Assembly (NCBI GenBank): GCA_945868475.1
Contig: CAMBLM010000001.1
Span: 62,001 to 126,000, forward strand
Source: an uncultured Ruminococcus sp.
GTDB taxonomy: Bacteria > Bacillota > Clostridia > Oscillospirales > Ruminococcaceae
Direction of reading: 5' to 3'
DNA length: 64,000 nucleotides
This document shows, in pieces, positions 7,505 to 15,648 of this stretch. Below the pieces are notes generated by a model. That model saw only the letters and a program-made list of their open reading frames with translations. It was not told the origin of the DNA and did not search any database. Positions within the stretch are counted from its first letter, which is position 1. Every line of letters starts with the position of its first letter. A program made the position numbers and the translations under genes.

Positions 7505-10069
7505 ATGAAACGTCTTACAATAGGAATACTTGCGCATGTTGACGCAGGAAAAACGACCCTTTCCGAAATGCTTCTGTACAAAACGGGCGGGATCCGCAGA
7601 CTCGGCAGGGTTGACCACGGAGATACTTTTCTCGACAATAATTTCCTCGAACGAAGCAGGGGAATAACCATATTTTCAAAGCAGGCAGTGCTTAAACACG
7701 ATGACTGTATCATTTCATTGCTCGATACGCTCGGGCATATCGACTTTTCGGTCGAAGCGGAGCGTGTTCTGCAGGTGCTTGACTATGCGGTGCTTGTCAT
7801 AAGCGGCTCGGACGGTGTTCAGAGCCACACCGAAACGCTTTGGCGGCTTCTGAGCAGGTACAATATCCCGACTTTTTTATTCATAAACAAAATGGACATA
7901 GCCGAAAAGCGGAACTCCGACCTTATCGGCGAGCTGACAAAGCGTTTCGGCGCAGGTTTTGTTGATTTTTCTGCGGACAGAAGTTCCGAACCCTTTTACG
8001 AAGCCGTTTCGATGTGCGACAATATCCTTATGGAGCAGTTTCTTGAAAACGGAAGCGTAAATGACGGGGATATCGTTTCGGCTATAGCAGGACGAAGAAT
8101 TTTCCCGTGCTGTTTCGGCTCGGCACTTAAAGATATCGGCGTTGACGAATTTATCGAAGTCTTGTGCGGCTATACCGCTCAGCCCGTTTTCGGAAATGAG
8201 TTCGGCGCAAAGGTTTTCAAGATCGCCGATGACGGTCAGGGCAACCGACTTTCCTATATGAAAATTACGGGCGGAAGTCTTAAAGTCCGCACCGCCGTGA
8301 GTGACCACGATAAAAAATGGACGGAAAAGGTCAATCAGATACGAATTTACTCGGGCGCAAAGTTCCAAACCGTTGACGAAGCGGAATCGGGAACTGTCTG
8401 CGCTGTGACGGGTCTGACGAAAACCGTGACGGGTCAGGGACTTGGCGCAGAGCGTGATTCGTTCTCACCCGTGATAGAACCTGTGCTTTCGTACAGGATC
8501 GACCTGCCGCCCGATGTTGCCGCTCACACCGCTTTGAGCAAGCTTCGCATACTTGAAGAGGAAGACCCTCAGCTCCACATCGTCTGGAACGAGCAATTGC
8601 AGGAGATACACATTGCCCTGATGGGTAAAATCCAGCTTGAAATACTAAAAAGCATCATCGCCGAACGCTTCGGAATGAACGTCGATTTCAGCAACGGCGG
8701 CATCACCTATAAGGAAACTATCGAAAACAAGGTCGAGGGCGTTGGGCATTATGAGCCGCTTCGCCACTATGCGGAAGTGCATCTTATCCTTGAACCTGCG
8801 GAACGTGGGAGCGGAGTGAAGTTCTGTTCCTCCTGCCGTGAGGACGACCTCGATAAAAACTGGCAAAGGCTTATTCTCTCAAATTTGCAGGAAAAAACGC
8901 ATCTCGGCGTTCTCACGGGTTCGCCTTTGACCGATGTGAAGATAACTCTCGCTTCGGGCAGAGCGCATCTGAAACATACCGAGGGCGGAGATTTCCGTCA
9001 GGCTTCGTGGAGAGCTGTCCGCAACGGTCTTATGAAAGCGAAAAGCGTTCTCCTCGAGCCGAGGTATGATTTCAAACTTGAGATCCCGAACGAAAATGTC
9101 GGCAGAGCCTTGACCGACATTCAGCAGATGTGCGGCGAATTCGAGCCGCCCGTTTCCAACGGCGAAACGACGGTGATAATCGGAAACGCTCCCGTTTCGG
9201 AAATGCAGGACTACCATTCGGATGTTATCAGCTACACCCATGGCAGGGGCAGGCTGATATGCACGGTAAAAGGCTATTTTCCGTGCCATAACCAAGATGA
9301 GATCGCCGCCGCCGCAGGCTACGATCCCGAAAGCGACCTTGATAACTCAGCCGATTCTGTTTTCTGCGCTCATGGTGCAGGCTTTAATGTAAAATGGAAC
9401 GAAGTTGACGGTTATATGCATCTCGAAAGCGTTCTCAAAGAGCGTAACGATGACTTTTTCGAGCCGATAACAAGACAGCAGGTAAGCTCCTACCGTGACC
9501 GACTTGTCGAGGATAAGGAGCTTATGGAGATATTCGAGCGGACATACGGCCCTATAAAGCGTGACAAGCGCACCGCAATGTATACGGAAAAAGAGCCTGC
9601 TTCATCGAAAAAGGTCAAGGCTTTACCTATACCGAAAGGCCCTGAATATCTCTTGGTTGACGGCTATAACATAATCTTCGCTTGGGACGAGCTGAAAAAA
9701 GCCGCTGAGGACAATCTCGACCTCGCACGAAATATGCTGATAAACACGCTCTGCAACTATCAGGGCTTCCGACAGTGCAACCTTATCCTTGTTTTTGATG
9801 CATATAAGGTCAAAGGCTCGGTCGGCGAGGTCGAAAAGGTCAACAACATTACGGTCGTATACACTAAAGAAGCCGAAACCGCCGATACCTATATTGAAAA
9901 AGCAACGCACGATCTGAGCAAAGAGCATCGTGTAAGAGTTGCGACCTCGGATAATCTTGAACAGACGATAATCCTCGGCAACGGCGCATACCGCATATCC
10001 GCTTCGGAGTTTTATGATGAGATAAAGCGCACCGAAAAAGCTATACGCGAGTTGATAGAAACGCTGTAA
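7505..10069 (+). CDS. Tet(M)/EF-G-like ribosomal GTPase fused to YacP/Rae1-type NYN nuclease
   Basis: 854 residues from ATG 7505 (GGTGA just upstream; the longer ATG at 7469 lies inside the promoter). Residues 1-about 640 follow the translational GTPase order of ribosomal protection proteins: G1 AHVDAGKT (about 10-17), switch RGITIF, G3 DTLGHIDF (canonical Pro replaced by Leu), G4 NKMD, then EF-G domains II-V and a CAHGAGFNVKW segment. Residues about 710-850 match the YacP/Rae1 NYN endoribonuclease: LLVDGYNIIFAW, FDAY, TADTYIEK and ATSDNLEQ, with the acidic residues of a PIN-like active site. Rae1 of Bacillus subtilis cuts mRNA in the ribosomal A site, and Tet(M) also binds there, so a ribosome-targeted mRNA cleavage factor is a reasonable inference. 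Whether it gives tetracycline resistance cannot be told from sequence. Confidence 0.9.
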   Translation: MKRLTIGILAHVDAGKTTLSEMLLYKTGGIRRLGRVDHGDTFLDNNFLERSRGITIFSKQAVLKHDDCIISLLDTLGHIDFSVEAERVLQVLDYAVLVISGSDGVQSHTETLWRLLSRYNIPTFLFINKMDIAEKRNSDLIGELTKRFGAGFVDFSADRSSEPFYEAVSMCDNILMEQFLENGSVNDGDIVSAIAGRRIFPCCFGSALKDIGVDEFIEVLCGYTAQPVFGNEFGAKVFKIADDGQGNRLSYMKITGGSLKVRTAVSDHDKKWTEKVNQIRIYSGAKFQTVDEAESGTVCAVTGLTKTVTGQGLGAERDSFSPVIEPVLSYRIDLPPDVAAHTALSKLRILEEEDPQLHIVWNEQLQEIHIALMGKIQLEILKSIIAERFGMNVDFSNGGITYKETIENKVEGVGHYEPLRHYAEVHLILEPAERGSGVKFCSSCREDDLDKNWQRLILSNLQEKTHLGVLTGSPLTDVKITLASGRAHLKHTEGGDFRQASWRAVRNGLMKAKSVLLEPRYDFKLEIPNENVGRALTDIQQMCGEFEPPVSNGETTVIIGNAPVSEMQDYHSDVISYTHGRGRLICTVKGYFPCHNQDEIAAAAGYDPESDLDNSADSVFCAHGAGFNVKWNEVDGYMHLESVLKERNDDFFEPITRQQVSSYRDRLVEDKELMEIFERTYGPIKRDKRTAMYTEKEPASSKKVKALPIPKGPEYLLVDGYNIIFAWDELKKAAEDNLDLARNMLINTLCNYQGFRQCNLILVFDAYKVKGSVGEVEKVNNITVVYTKEAETADTYIEKATHDLSKEHRVRVATSDNLEQTIILGNGAYRISASEFYDEIKRTEKAIRELIETL

Positions 10070-10085
10070 TGGAAGAAAAAACATG

Positions 10086-10125
10086 AAAAAAGGACGCTGC
10101 ATATTTTCACAGCGTCCTTTTTATT
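10086..10125. terminator. Bidirectional terminator between convergent genes
   Basis: AAAAAGGACGCTG pairs with CAGCGTCCTTTTT around a short loop, with an A-run before and a T-run after. It can end both the GTPase-NYN gene and the convergent SDR gene. Confidence 0.9.
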
Positions 10126-10135
10126 TTATATTATA

Positions 10136-10882
10136 TTATGACCTGGCAAGTCCATCGACCTGAAGAACAACGCCCGTGATATATGAAGCTTCGTCCGAAG
10201 CGAGGAAAACAAACGCATTTGCGATGTCCTCGGGCTGTCCAAGTCGTCTGAGCGGTATCTGCGCAATGAGCGGTTCGATCATCGATTTCGGAACGGACTT
10301 CATCATATCCGTTTCGGTGATGCCGGGCGCAACTGCGTTTACCCTTATTCCGTGCGGTCCAAGCTCCCTTGCGAGCGAGAGGGTAAAGCCATTTACCGCA
10401 AATTTCGATGTCGGATATGCGATGCCTGATGGCTGACCGTAAACGCTTACCATAGATGAGGTGTTGAGGATAACGCCTGAACCCTGCTTCGTCATAATAT
10501 CCGCAGCAGCTTTTGAGCAGTTGAATACAGCTTTCAGATTGAGATCCATTACTCTGTCGAAATTTTCTTCGGTATAGTCGGAGAATTTCATCATATCGGC
10601 AGTGCCTGCGTTGTTGACAAGAATATCTATCCTGCCGTATTTTTCGGCGATGCCGTTGATCGTTTCTTTGACCTCCGCAAAGTCAGCGATGTTCGGGAAG
10701 ATACCCTCGACCTTTGCATCGGGGTATTCTGCCTTTATGTCGGAAACCGCCTTTTCGGCTGTTTCTTTTTTGCTTGCGCAGAGAATGACCGAAGCTCCTT
10801 CCTTCAAAAAAGCTTTGACAACAGCGAAGCCGATACCTCGGCTTCCACCCGTAACAACAGCAACTTTTCCGTTTAATCTCAT
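10136..10882 (-). CDS. Short-chain dehydrogenase/reductase, FabG-like
   Basis: 248 residues from the ATG at 10882 (AAGGTGG 8 bases upstream; a GTG at 10894 is the alternative). Classical SDR signatures are present: TGGSRGIG at the N-terminus for NAD(P) binding, NNAG near residue 90, catalytic Ser and YxxxK in SSMVSVYGQPSGIAYPTSK, and the PG..T segment after it. The length is typical for the family. It is most like 3-oxoacyl-ACP reductase (FabG) or a sugar/steroid SDR, and the substrate cannot be fixed from sequence. No fatty-acid genes lie beside it, so it is probably a stand-alone reductase. A MITE-like element lies upstream, between it and tspO. Confidence 0.9.
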   Translation of the reverse strand: MRLNGKVAVVTGGSRGIGFAVVKAFLKEGASVILCASKKETAEKAVSDIKAEYPDAKVEGIFPNIADFAEVKETINGIAEKYGRIDILVNNAGTADMMKFSDYTEENFDRVMDLNLKAVFNCSKAAADIMTKQGSGVILNTSSMVSVYGQPSGIAYPTSKFAVNGFTLSLARELGPHGIRVNAVAPGITETDMMKSVPKSMIEPLIAQIPLRRLGQPEDIANAFVFLASDEASYITGVVLQVDGLARS

Positions 10883-10933
10883 TGTGGTTTCCACCTTTCT
10901 GTAATAAATTCAAAAAGATAAATATCTGTATAT

Positions 10934-11048
10934 TTAGGAATACGCTGATTAAAGCGCGTTCGTTTCGCCGTTTTGAGAAATGTACGGGCTTCCGTTTTTG
11001 AGTTCATTTTGAAAAACGGCTGAAACGTATTAATCAGCGTTTTCCTTA
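10934..11048. repeat. MITE-like palindromic element family 2, copy A
   Basis: The 109-base core (10937-11045) runs from GGAATACGCTGATTAA to its near-inverse TTAATCAGCGTTTTCC and has TTA on both sides as a direct repeat. Inner arms GCCGTTTT and AAAACGGC also pair, so almost the whole element can fold. A diverged copy is at 53865-53981. It sits in the divergent gap between the SDR gene and tspO, with no ORF inside. Confidence 0.88.
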
Positions 11049-11156
11049 GTATACAATATTTTCGGCGTCAAGTCAATATTTTTTAGTCGGATAATGTTTG
11101 CGAAAAATGGAATACTACTGCTTGACGATGTATATATTTTGATATGGAGGTGCAGA

Positions 11157-11627
11157 ATGAAACGAAACAAGCTTACCGATATACTTATCTATATTATTTC
11201 AGCCGAAGCCGTGGGTGCGCTGTCTGCACTTTTTTCCGGCGGTTATTCCGACTTCTTTGAAAAGTATGAACGAGCACCTTTACAGCCGCCGATGTGGCTT
11301 TTTCCCGTTGTGTGGACGATACTTTATGCGATAATGGGATATTCCGCATACCGTGTGGCGGAAACAGGAAAGAGCGATGCCGTAAAATGTGCGCTGACGG
11401 TCTATTGGCTTCAACTCGGTGTGAATTTTCTCTGGAGCATCGTATTCTTTCGGCTTGAAGCGCTTTGGGGAGCATTTGCGGTGATAATTTTGCTTCTTAT
11501 ACTTATCATCGCAATGATAATTCTGTTCAAAAAGGTCGATACCGCGGCGGCACTGATGAATATCCCGTATCTTCTGTGGGTGATATTCGCTTCATATCTG
11601 AATTTTATGACAGCATTTATAAATTGA
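11157..11627 (+). CDS. tspO: TspO/MBR family membrane protein
   Basis: 156 residues from the ATG at 11157, preceded by TGGAGGTGC (an in-frame ATG at 11094 has no RBS). Five transmembrane helices and family hallmarks are visible: PPMWLFPVVWTILYAIMG with its Trp residues, Asn/Leu-rich helix IV (LQLGVNFLWSIVFF) and the last helix with YLLWVIFASYLNF. TspO proteins bind porphyrins and other tetrapyrroles and act in stress or tetrapyrrole handling; biochemistry in Firmicutes is thin. Its position directly before the cobalamin riboswitch and the chelatase operon is suggestive, but it has its own transcript start region and is not under the riboswitch. Confidence 0.92.
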   Translation: MKRNKLTDILIYIISAEAVGALSALFSGGYSDFFEKYERAPLQPPMWLFPVVWTILYAIMGYSAYRVAETGKSDAVKCALTVYWLQLGVNFLWSIVFFRLEALWGAFAVIILLLILIIAMIILFKKVDTAAALMNIPYLLWVIFASYLNFMTAFIN

Positions 11628-11692
11628 AAAAAAATTCGCTTTTCATCACAGATATTTTTGTATGCTGCAGATCCAAATTCACAAATTATCCC

Positions 11693-11721
11693 TTGACATG
11701 AGATCACTTAAATGATAAAAT
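11693..11721 (+). promoter_or_regulatory. Promoter of riboswitch operon
   Basis: TTGACA (11693-11698), 17-base spacer, TAAAAT (11716-11721). Transcription would begin near 11728, about 17 bases before the riboswitch aptamer. Confidence 0.85.
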
Positions 11722-11744
11722 TAAATTTATGTGAATATTTGTCG

Positions 11745-11994
11745 AAATATAGGTGCGAAAGCAGAACTTTTCAAAAGCGGTAAATGAATATTTCCGCAAA
11801 GCTGTTTAGCCTAACAAGGAATCAGGTGCGAATCCTGAGCAAGGCCGTTGCCGTATTTTGTCAGTTATGTCTGTTCTTCGGGCATAACTTAAACATACAT
11901 GACGTAAAGTCGGTCACTGAGGGGATTTTCCCTTGGGAAGGCGTATGTGAGCCGTTTTCGGCGGACAATGAGTCGGAATACTTGCCTGTATTTT
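11745..11994 (+). promoter_or_regulatory. Cobalamin (B12) riboswitch aptamer
   Basis: The hallmark blocks appear in order: AATATAGGTGC at the 5' side, GGAATCAGGTGCGAATCCTG (core), a GCC...GGTCACTG segment, GGGAAGGC, and the B12 box GAGTCGGAATACTTGCCTG. The 5' AATATAGG can pair with CCTGTATT at the 3' end to close stem P1. It binds adenosylcobalamin or related cobamides and should reduce expression of the downstream importer-chelatase operon. Blocks were matched by eye to the family consensus. Confidence 0.95.
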
Positions 11995-12158
11995 TCCCGT
12001 GTCAGGGTGTTGTTTTATGATCTGCGGAACTCCGGAACGTAAACAATGATATGCGAAAAAAATCAGGCCGTATATACGGTCTTGTTTGTGTTGCCTTTTT
12101 GCGCTTTTGCAAAACGGCTTTTTCGGCGTATCATAAAAACGTAAAAGAATAACGCGAT

Positions 12159-12207
12159 CGGACATTATCCTTGCTGCGGCTTGGATAATGTCCGATTTTT
12201 GTTTTTT
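12159..12207 (+). terminator. Riboswitch expression-platform terminator
   Basis: CGGACATTATCC pairs perfectly with GGATAATGTCCG around a 12-base loop, followed by ATTTTTGTTTTTT. It lies about 165 bases after the aptamer and directly before the RBS (GGGGGA) of the first transporter gene, as expected for riboswitch-controlled termination. The alternative anti-terminator fold was not worked out; a second small hairpin lies at 12064-12085. Confidence 0.92.
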
Positions 12208-12218
12208 GGGGGATTTTT

Positions 12219-13151
12219 ATGAAACTGAAAAAAACAGCATTTTTGACAGCTTTACTTATGCTTGTAACTATGCTTGCGGTCGGCTGCGAAAAAAGCACTC
12301 CGCAGGAAAAAGCAGGCTATACCTTTACGGACGACCTCGGTTATGAGGTCACGGTAGATGAGCCGCAGAGAGCCGCATTTTGCAGCGGAAGTCTTGCGGA
12401 AATATGGCTTCTCTCGGGCGGTGAGCTTTTCGCTGCAACTGCGGACGCCTATGACGAGCATCTTTTTGAAGTTCCCGAAACAACGGTCAATATCGGAAAG
12501 ATGAAATCACCGTCCGTTGAAACGATGATAGACCTCGGCGTTGACTTCGCCGTATTTTCGGCCGATATCGCCGAGCATACGGCACTTCGCGATACGCTTG
12601 AAAATGCAGGCATAACAACGGCTTATTTCAGCGTGAATGAATTCGGCGAGTATCTTTCCGTGCTGAAAAAATTCACCGATATTACGGGCAGAGCCGACCT
12701 TTACGAGCAGAACGGCGAAGCGGTTCGGAAGCAGATAGAGAGCGTTATTGCATCCGTTTCGGGCAAAGAGCCGCCGACCGTGCTGTATCTCCGCGCCTCG
12801 TCCTCGGCAGTTCATGCAAAGGACAGCTCGAGCCTTGCAGGCGGAATGTTAAAAGACCTCGGCTGCGTGAATATTGCCGACAACGGAACGCTTCTTGACG
12901 ATCTCAGCCTTGAAGTTATAGTCAAGTCCGACCCGGATTTTATATTCGTGACCTTTATGGGTGCAGATGAGGAAAAGGCTCGCAAAGTGCTTGACGACAC
13001 GCTGCTCTCCAATCCTGCGTGGTCGGAGCTTTCTGCGGTAAAGAACGGTCGGTTCGTTATCCTCCCGAAGCAGCTTTTCCACTACAGACCGAATGCGAAA
13101 TGGGGTGAAGCATATCAGCAGCTTGCGGATATCCTTTTCGGAGAGGAATAA
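12219..13151 (+). CDS. Corrinoid/iron-complex ABC importer, substrate-binding lipoprotein (BtuF-like)
   Basis: 310 residues with signal peptide and lipobox AVGC (Cys about residue 23). The remainder is a class III periplasmic-binding fold (Peripla_BP_2): an opening DDLGYEVTVDEP strand, AFCSGSLAEIWLLSGG, then an N-lobe and C-lobe joined by a long helix, ending in a NPAWSELSAVKNGRFVILP block typical of BtuF/FecB. It delivers substrate to the permease encoded next. As the first gene after the cobalamin riboswitch it most likely binds cobalamin or another corrinoid, although siderophore or haem cannot be excluded. Its end overlaps the next gene by 59 bases. Confidence 0.9.
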   Translation: MKLKKTAFLTALLMLVTMLAVGCEKSTPQEKAGYTFTDDLGYEVTVDEPQRAAFCSGSLAEIWLLSGGELFAATADAYDEHLFEVPETTVNIGKMKSPSVETMIDLGVDFAVFSADIAEHTALRDTLENAGITTAYFSVNEFGEYLSVLKKFTDITGRADLYEQNGEAVRKQIESVIASVSGKEPPTVLYLRASSSAVHAKDSSSLAGGMLKDLGCVNIADNGTLLDDLSLEVIVKSDPDFIFVTFMGADEEKARKVLDDTLLSNPAWSELSAVKNGRFVILPKQLFHYRPNAKWGEAYQQLADILFGEE

Positions 13152-14133
13152 GAAGATCGTCACCCTGCTTGTGCTTCTCATCGTGCTTTTGGCATCGGCA
13201 CTCGCAGGAATTTGCCTTGGCTCGGTCAGGCTAAGTCCGTACGAAGTTTTTTCTGCGCTTGCAAGCGGAAAAAGCACACCCGACGGCAGGATAGTTTACT
13301 GCATAAGACTGCCGCGCGTCCTCGGTTCAATGCTCGCAGGAGCGGCGCTTGCGCTCTCGGGTGCGATAATTCAAGCCGTTCTCGGAAACCCTCTCGCTTC
13401 GCCCGGAGTTATAGGTGTGAACGCAGGCGCAGGATTTTTCACCGTGCTTTGCTCTGCGCTTTTTCCTGCGGCGGCAAAAATGCTTCCTGCGGCGGCTTTT
13501 ATAGGAGCATTTGCGGCGGTGATGACGGTCTACATAATTGCACGCAAGACTGAAGCTTCAAAGCTTACGCTCGTCCTCGCAGGAGCGGCGATATCTTCGC
13601 TTTTCAACGCAGGAACGGACACTGTAACGGAGCTTTTTCCCGAAACGCTGTCGGGGATATCTTCGTTCAAAATAGGCGGCATAGGAAACATAACCCTTGA
13701 AAAGCTCTTCCCTGCATGGATAATAATTGCTGTCGGGATAACAGCGGCGTTTCTTTTACACAACGAAACCGATGTGCTTTCACTCGGCGACAAAACAGCG
13801 TTCACGCTCGGACTTAACGTAAAAGCGACACGCTTCGTACTGCTCATAATTGCTGCTGCGCTTGCAGGAGCGGCGGTCAGCTTCGCAGGTATACTCGGAT
13901 TTGTCGGACTTATCGTTCCGCACATCTGCGGACGGGTCATCGGGTATGAGAGCCGATACAAAATGCCTGCCTGCGTACTGCTCGGCGCATCATTTGTTAC
14001 GGTCTGCGACATTGTGGCGAGAACGCTCTTTTCGCCGAATGAAATTTCACTCGGCATAGTTATTTCCTACATCGGAGTGCCGTTCTTCATCTATCTTCTC
14101 TTGAAGAAAAAAGGGGGAAAGCACAATGCTTGA
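13093..14133 (+). CDS. FecCD-family ABC permease (BtuC-like)
   Basis: 346 residues with about ten membrane helices and FecCD/BtuC signatures: RLPRVLGSMLAGAALALSGA, GNPLASPGVIGVNAGAGFF, and LGFVGLIVPHICGR in the cytoplasmic loop that contacts the ATPase. The ATG at 13093 lies within the upstream gene; a downstream start with a good codon is not obvious, so the first 15 or so residues are uncertain. It forms the membrane channel with the proteins encoded on either side. Confidence 0.92.
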   Translation: MRNGVKHISSLRISFSERNKKIVTLLVLLIVLLASALAGICLGSVRLSPYEVFSALASGKSTPDGRIVYCIRLPRVLGSMLAGAALALSGAIIQAVLGNPLASPGVIGVNAGAGFFTVLCSALFPAAAKMLPAAAFIGAFAAVMTVYIIARKTEASKLTLVLAGAAISSLFNAGTDTVTELFPETLSGISSFKIGGIGNITLEKLFPAWIIIAVGITAAFLLHNETDVLSLGDKTAFTLGLNVKATRFVLLIIAAALAGAAVSFAGILGFVGLIVPHICGRVIGYESRYKMPACVLLGASFVTVCDIVARTLFSPNEISLGIVISYIGVPFFIYLLLKKKGGKHNA

Positions 14134-14905
14134 GCTGAGAAATCTATGCGGCGGCTACGGAGGAAAAGACATACTTGAAGATATAAGCATAAGCTTTGAG
14201 TCGGGCAGCATCACCTCGGTGATAGGTGCGAACGGCTGCGGAAAAAGTACGCTTTTGCAGATGTGCTGCGGTCTGCTGAAGCCGTCACGGGGTCAGGTAC
14301 TGATTGACGGAAAAGACATTTCCGAGATGAAGCATATCGAGCTTGCGCAGAAAATTTCCTATATGGAGCAAGTGCATAACTCGGGCAGCATTACGGTCCG
14401 CGCACTTGCTTCGCACGGAAGATTTCCGTACCTCGGCTATCCAAGACGTTTTACGGCGCAGGATAAAAAGATAGTGGACGAAGCACTTGAATCCGCAGGC
14501 GTTTCCGACATCGCCGACAGAAAGGTTTCTGAACTTTCGGGCGGTCAGCGGCAGAGGGCGTATATCGCAATGACGCTTGCGCAGGACACGGACATCGTTC
14601 TTCTCGATGAACCGTCCACCTACCTTGATATAAGCAGCCAGTTTGAGCTTACAGATATAGTTTATGCGATGAAAAAACGCGGAAAAACGGTAATTACAGT
14701 GCTTCACGACCTCAATATGGCACTTTCAAATTCGGATATGACTGCCGTTATGAAAAACGGCAGGCTTTTGGGCGTTCTGCCGCCGAAAGAAGCCGCCGAG
14801 AGCGGTCTTATCCGTCAGGCACTCGGCGTTGAAGCCGTTTTGGACGAAAAAACAGGGCAGTATCTGCTCTTTAAAGGAGAAAATCATGAAAAAAGCTATA
14901 ATTGA
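14126..14905 (+). CDS. FecE/BtuD-type ABC ATPase
   Basis: 259 residues with Walker A GANGCGKST (about 34-42), Q-loop, signature LSGGQRQRAYIAM, Walker B VLLDEPSTYLD and H-loop VLHDLNMA. It overlaps the permease gene by 8 bases and its end overlaps the start of cbiK by 20 bases, so importer and chelatase are co-translated. It powers the first importer of the operon. Confidence 0.93.
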   Translation: MLELRNLCGGYGGKDILEDISISFESGSITSVIGANGCGKSTLLQMCCGLLKPSRGQVLIDGKDISEMKHIELAQKISYMEQVHNSGSITVRALASHGRFPYLGYPRRFTAQDKKIVDEALESAGVSDIADRKVSELSGGQRQRAYIAMTLAQDTDIVLLDEPSTYLDISSQFELTDIVYAMKKRGKTVITVLHDLNMALSNSDMTAVMKNGRLLGVLPPKEAAESGLIRQALGVEAVLDEKTGQYLLFKGENHEKSYN

Positions 14906-15629
14906 AGCAAGCTTCGGAACAAGCCACCTTGATGCGCTCGAAAATTCTGTTCTTGCGCTGAAAAAAGCGATAGAAAAAAGCTTTCCCGACTATGAAGTTT
15001 TCATCGCTCTCACGAGCAAAACAGTGCTTTCCGCACTCAAAAAGCAGGGTGTAAACTTTGATACTGTCGATGAAATGCTTGCCCGTCTGAAAAATGACGG
15101 CTTTGACGAAATTATCATTCAGCCGACGCACATCATCCCGGGCATCGAATATGAGATGCTTCTCAATGCAGCGGAAAAGTTCAAAGGTGATTTTGTGGGC
15201 ATAAAGGTCGGCGAACCGCTCCTTGAAAGCAGGACCGATATGGAAAAGGTATGTCGCATTATCGCGGAAAAATTCCCCGATGAAACAGTTGTACTTATGG
15301 GTCACGGCACGGAACATTCTGCGAATGAAGCTTACACGGAATTCCGCAAAGTCTGCGCGGAGCTTGGTTTTGACAACATTTACACAGCGACCGTTGAGGC
15401 AGAGCCGACCTTGGACGATGTTATAGGCGAATTGAAGCTTTGCGGAAAGAAAAAGGTCACGGTAATGGCGCTTATGCTCGTTGCAGGCGACCACGCCAAG
15501 AATGATATGGCAGGCGAGTGGAAAGAACAGCTTGAAACGGCAGGCTTTGAGGTGAACTGCGTTTTAAAGGGACTCGGTGAATATCCCGAGATAAGGGAAA
15601 TTTACTGCAAACATATAAAAAGTCTATAA
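14886..15629 (+). CDS. cbiK: Sirohydrochlorin cobaltochelatase CbiK
   Basis: 247 residues from the ATG at 14886 (RBS AAAGGAG; the upstream in-frame ATG at 14829 lies deep in the ATPase gene). CbiK inserts Co2+ into sirohydrochlorin without ATP, the first committed step of the anaerobic cobalamin path. Family features are ASFGTSHLDAL at the N-terminus, PTHIIPGIEY, MGHGTEHSANEAY and MLVAGDHAKNDM, which hold the two metal-binding histidines and nearby acid known for Salmonella CbiK. Length matches the family. It lies between two importer sets under the cobalamin riboswitch. Confidence 0.95.
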   Translation: MKKAIIEASFGTSHLDALENSVLALKKAIEKSFPDYEVFIALTSKTVLSALKKQGVNFDTVDEMLARLKNDGFDEIIIQPTHIIPGIEYEMLLNAAEKFKGDFVGIKVGEPLLESRTDMEKVCRIIAEKFPDETVVLMGHGTEHSANEAYTEFRKVCAELGFDNIYTATVEAEPTLDDVIGELKLCGKKKVTVMALMLVAGDHAKNDMAGEWKEQLETAGFEVNCVLKGLGEYPEIREIYCKHIKSL

Positions 15630-15648
15630 AATGAAAGGATAAAGAAAG

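Noticed and set aside
7505-10069. Plain tetracycline-resistance gene
   Set aside because: The GTPase part resembles Tet(M), but the NYN fusion and altered G3 motif set it apart from proven resistance proteins.
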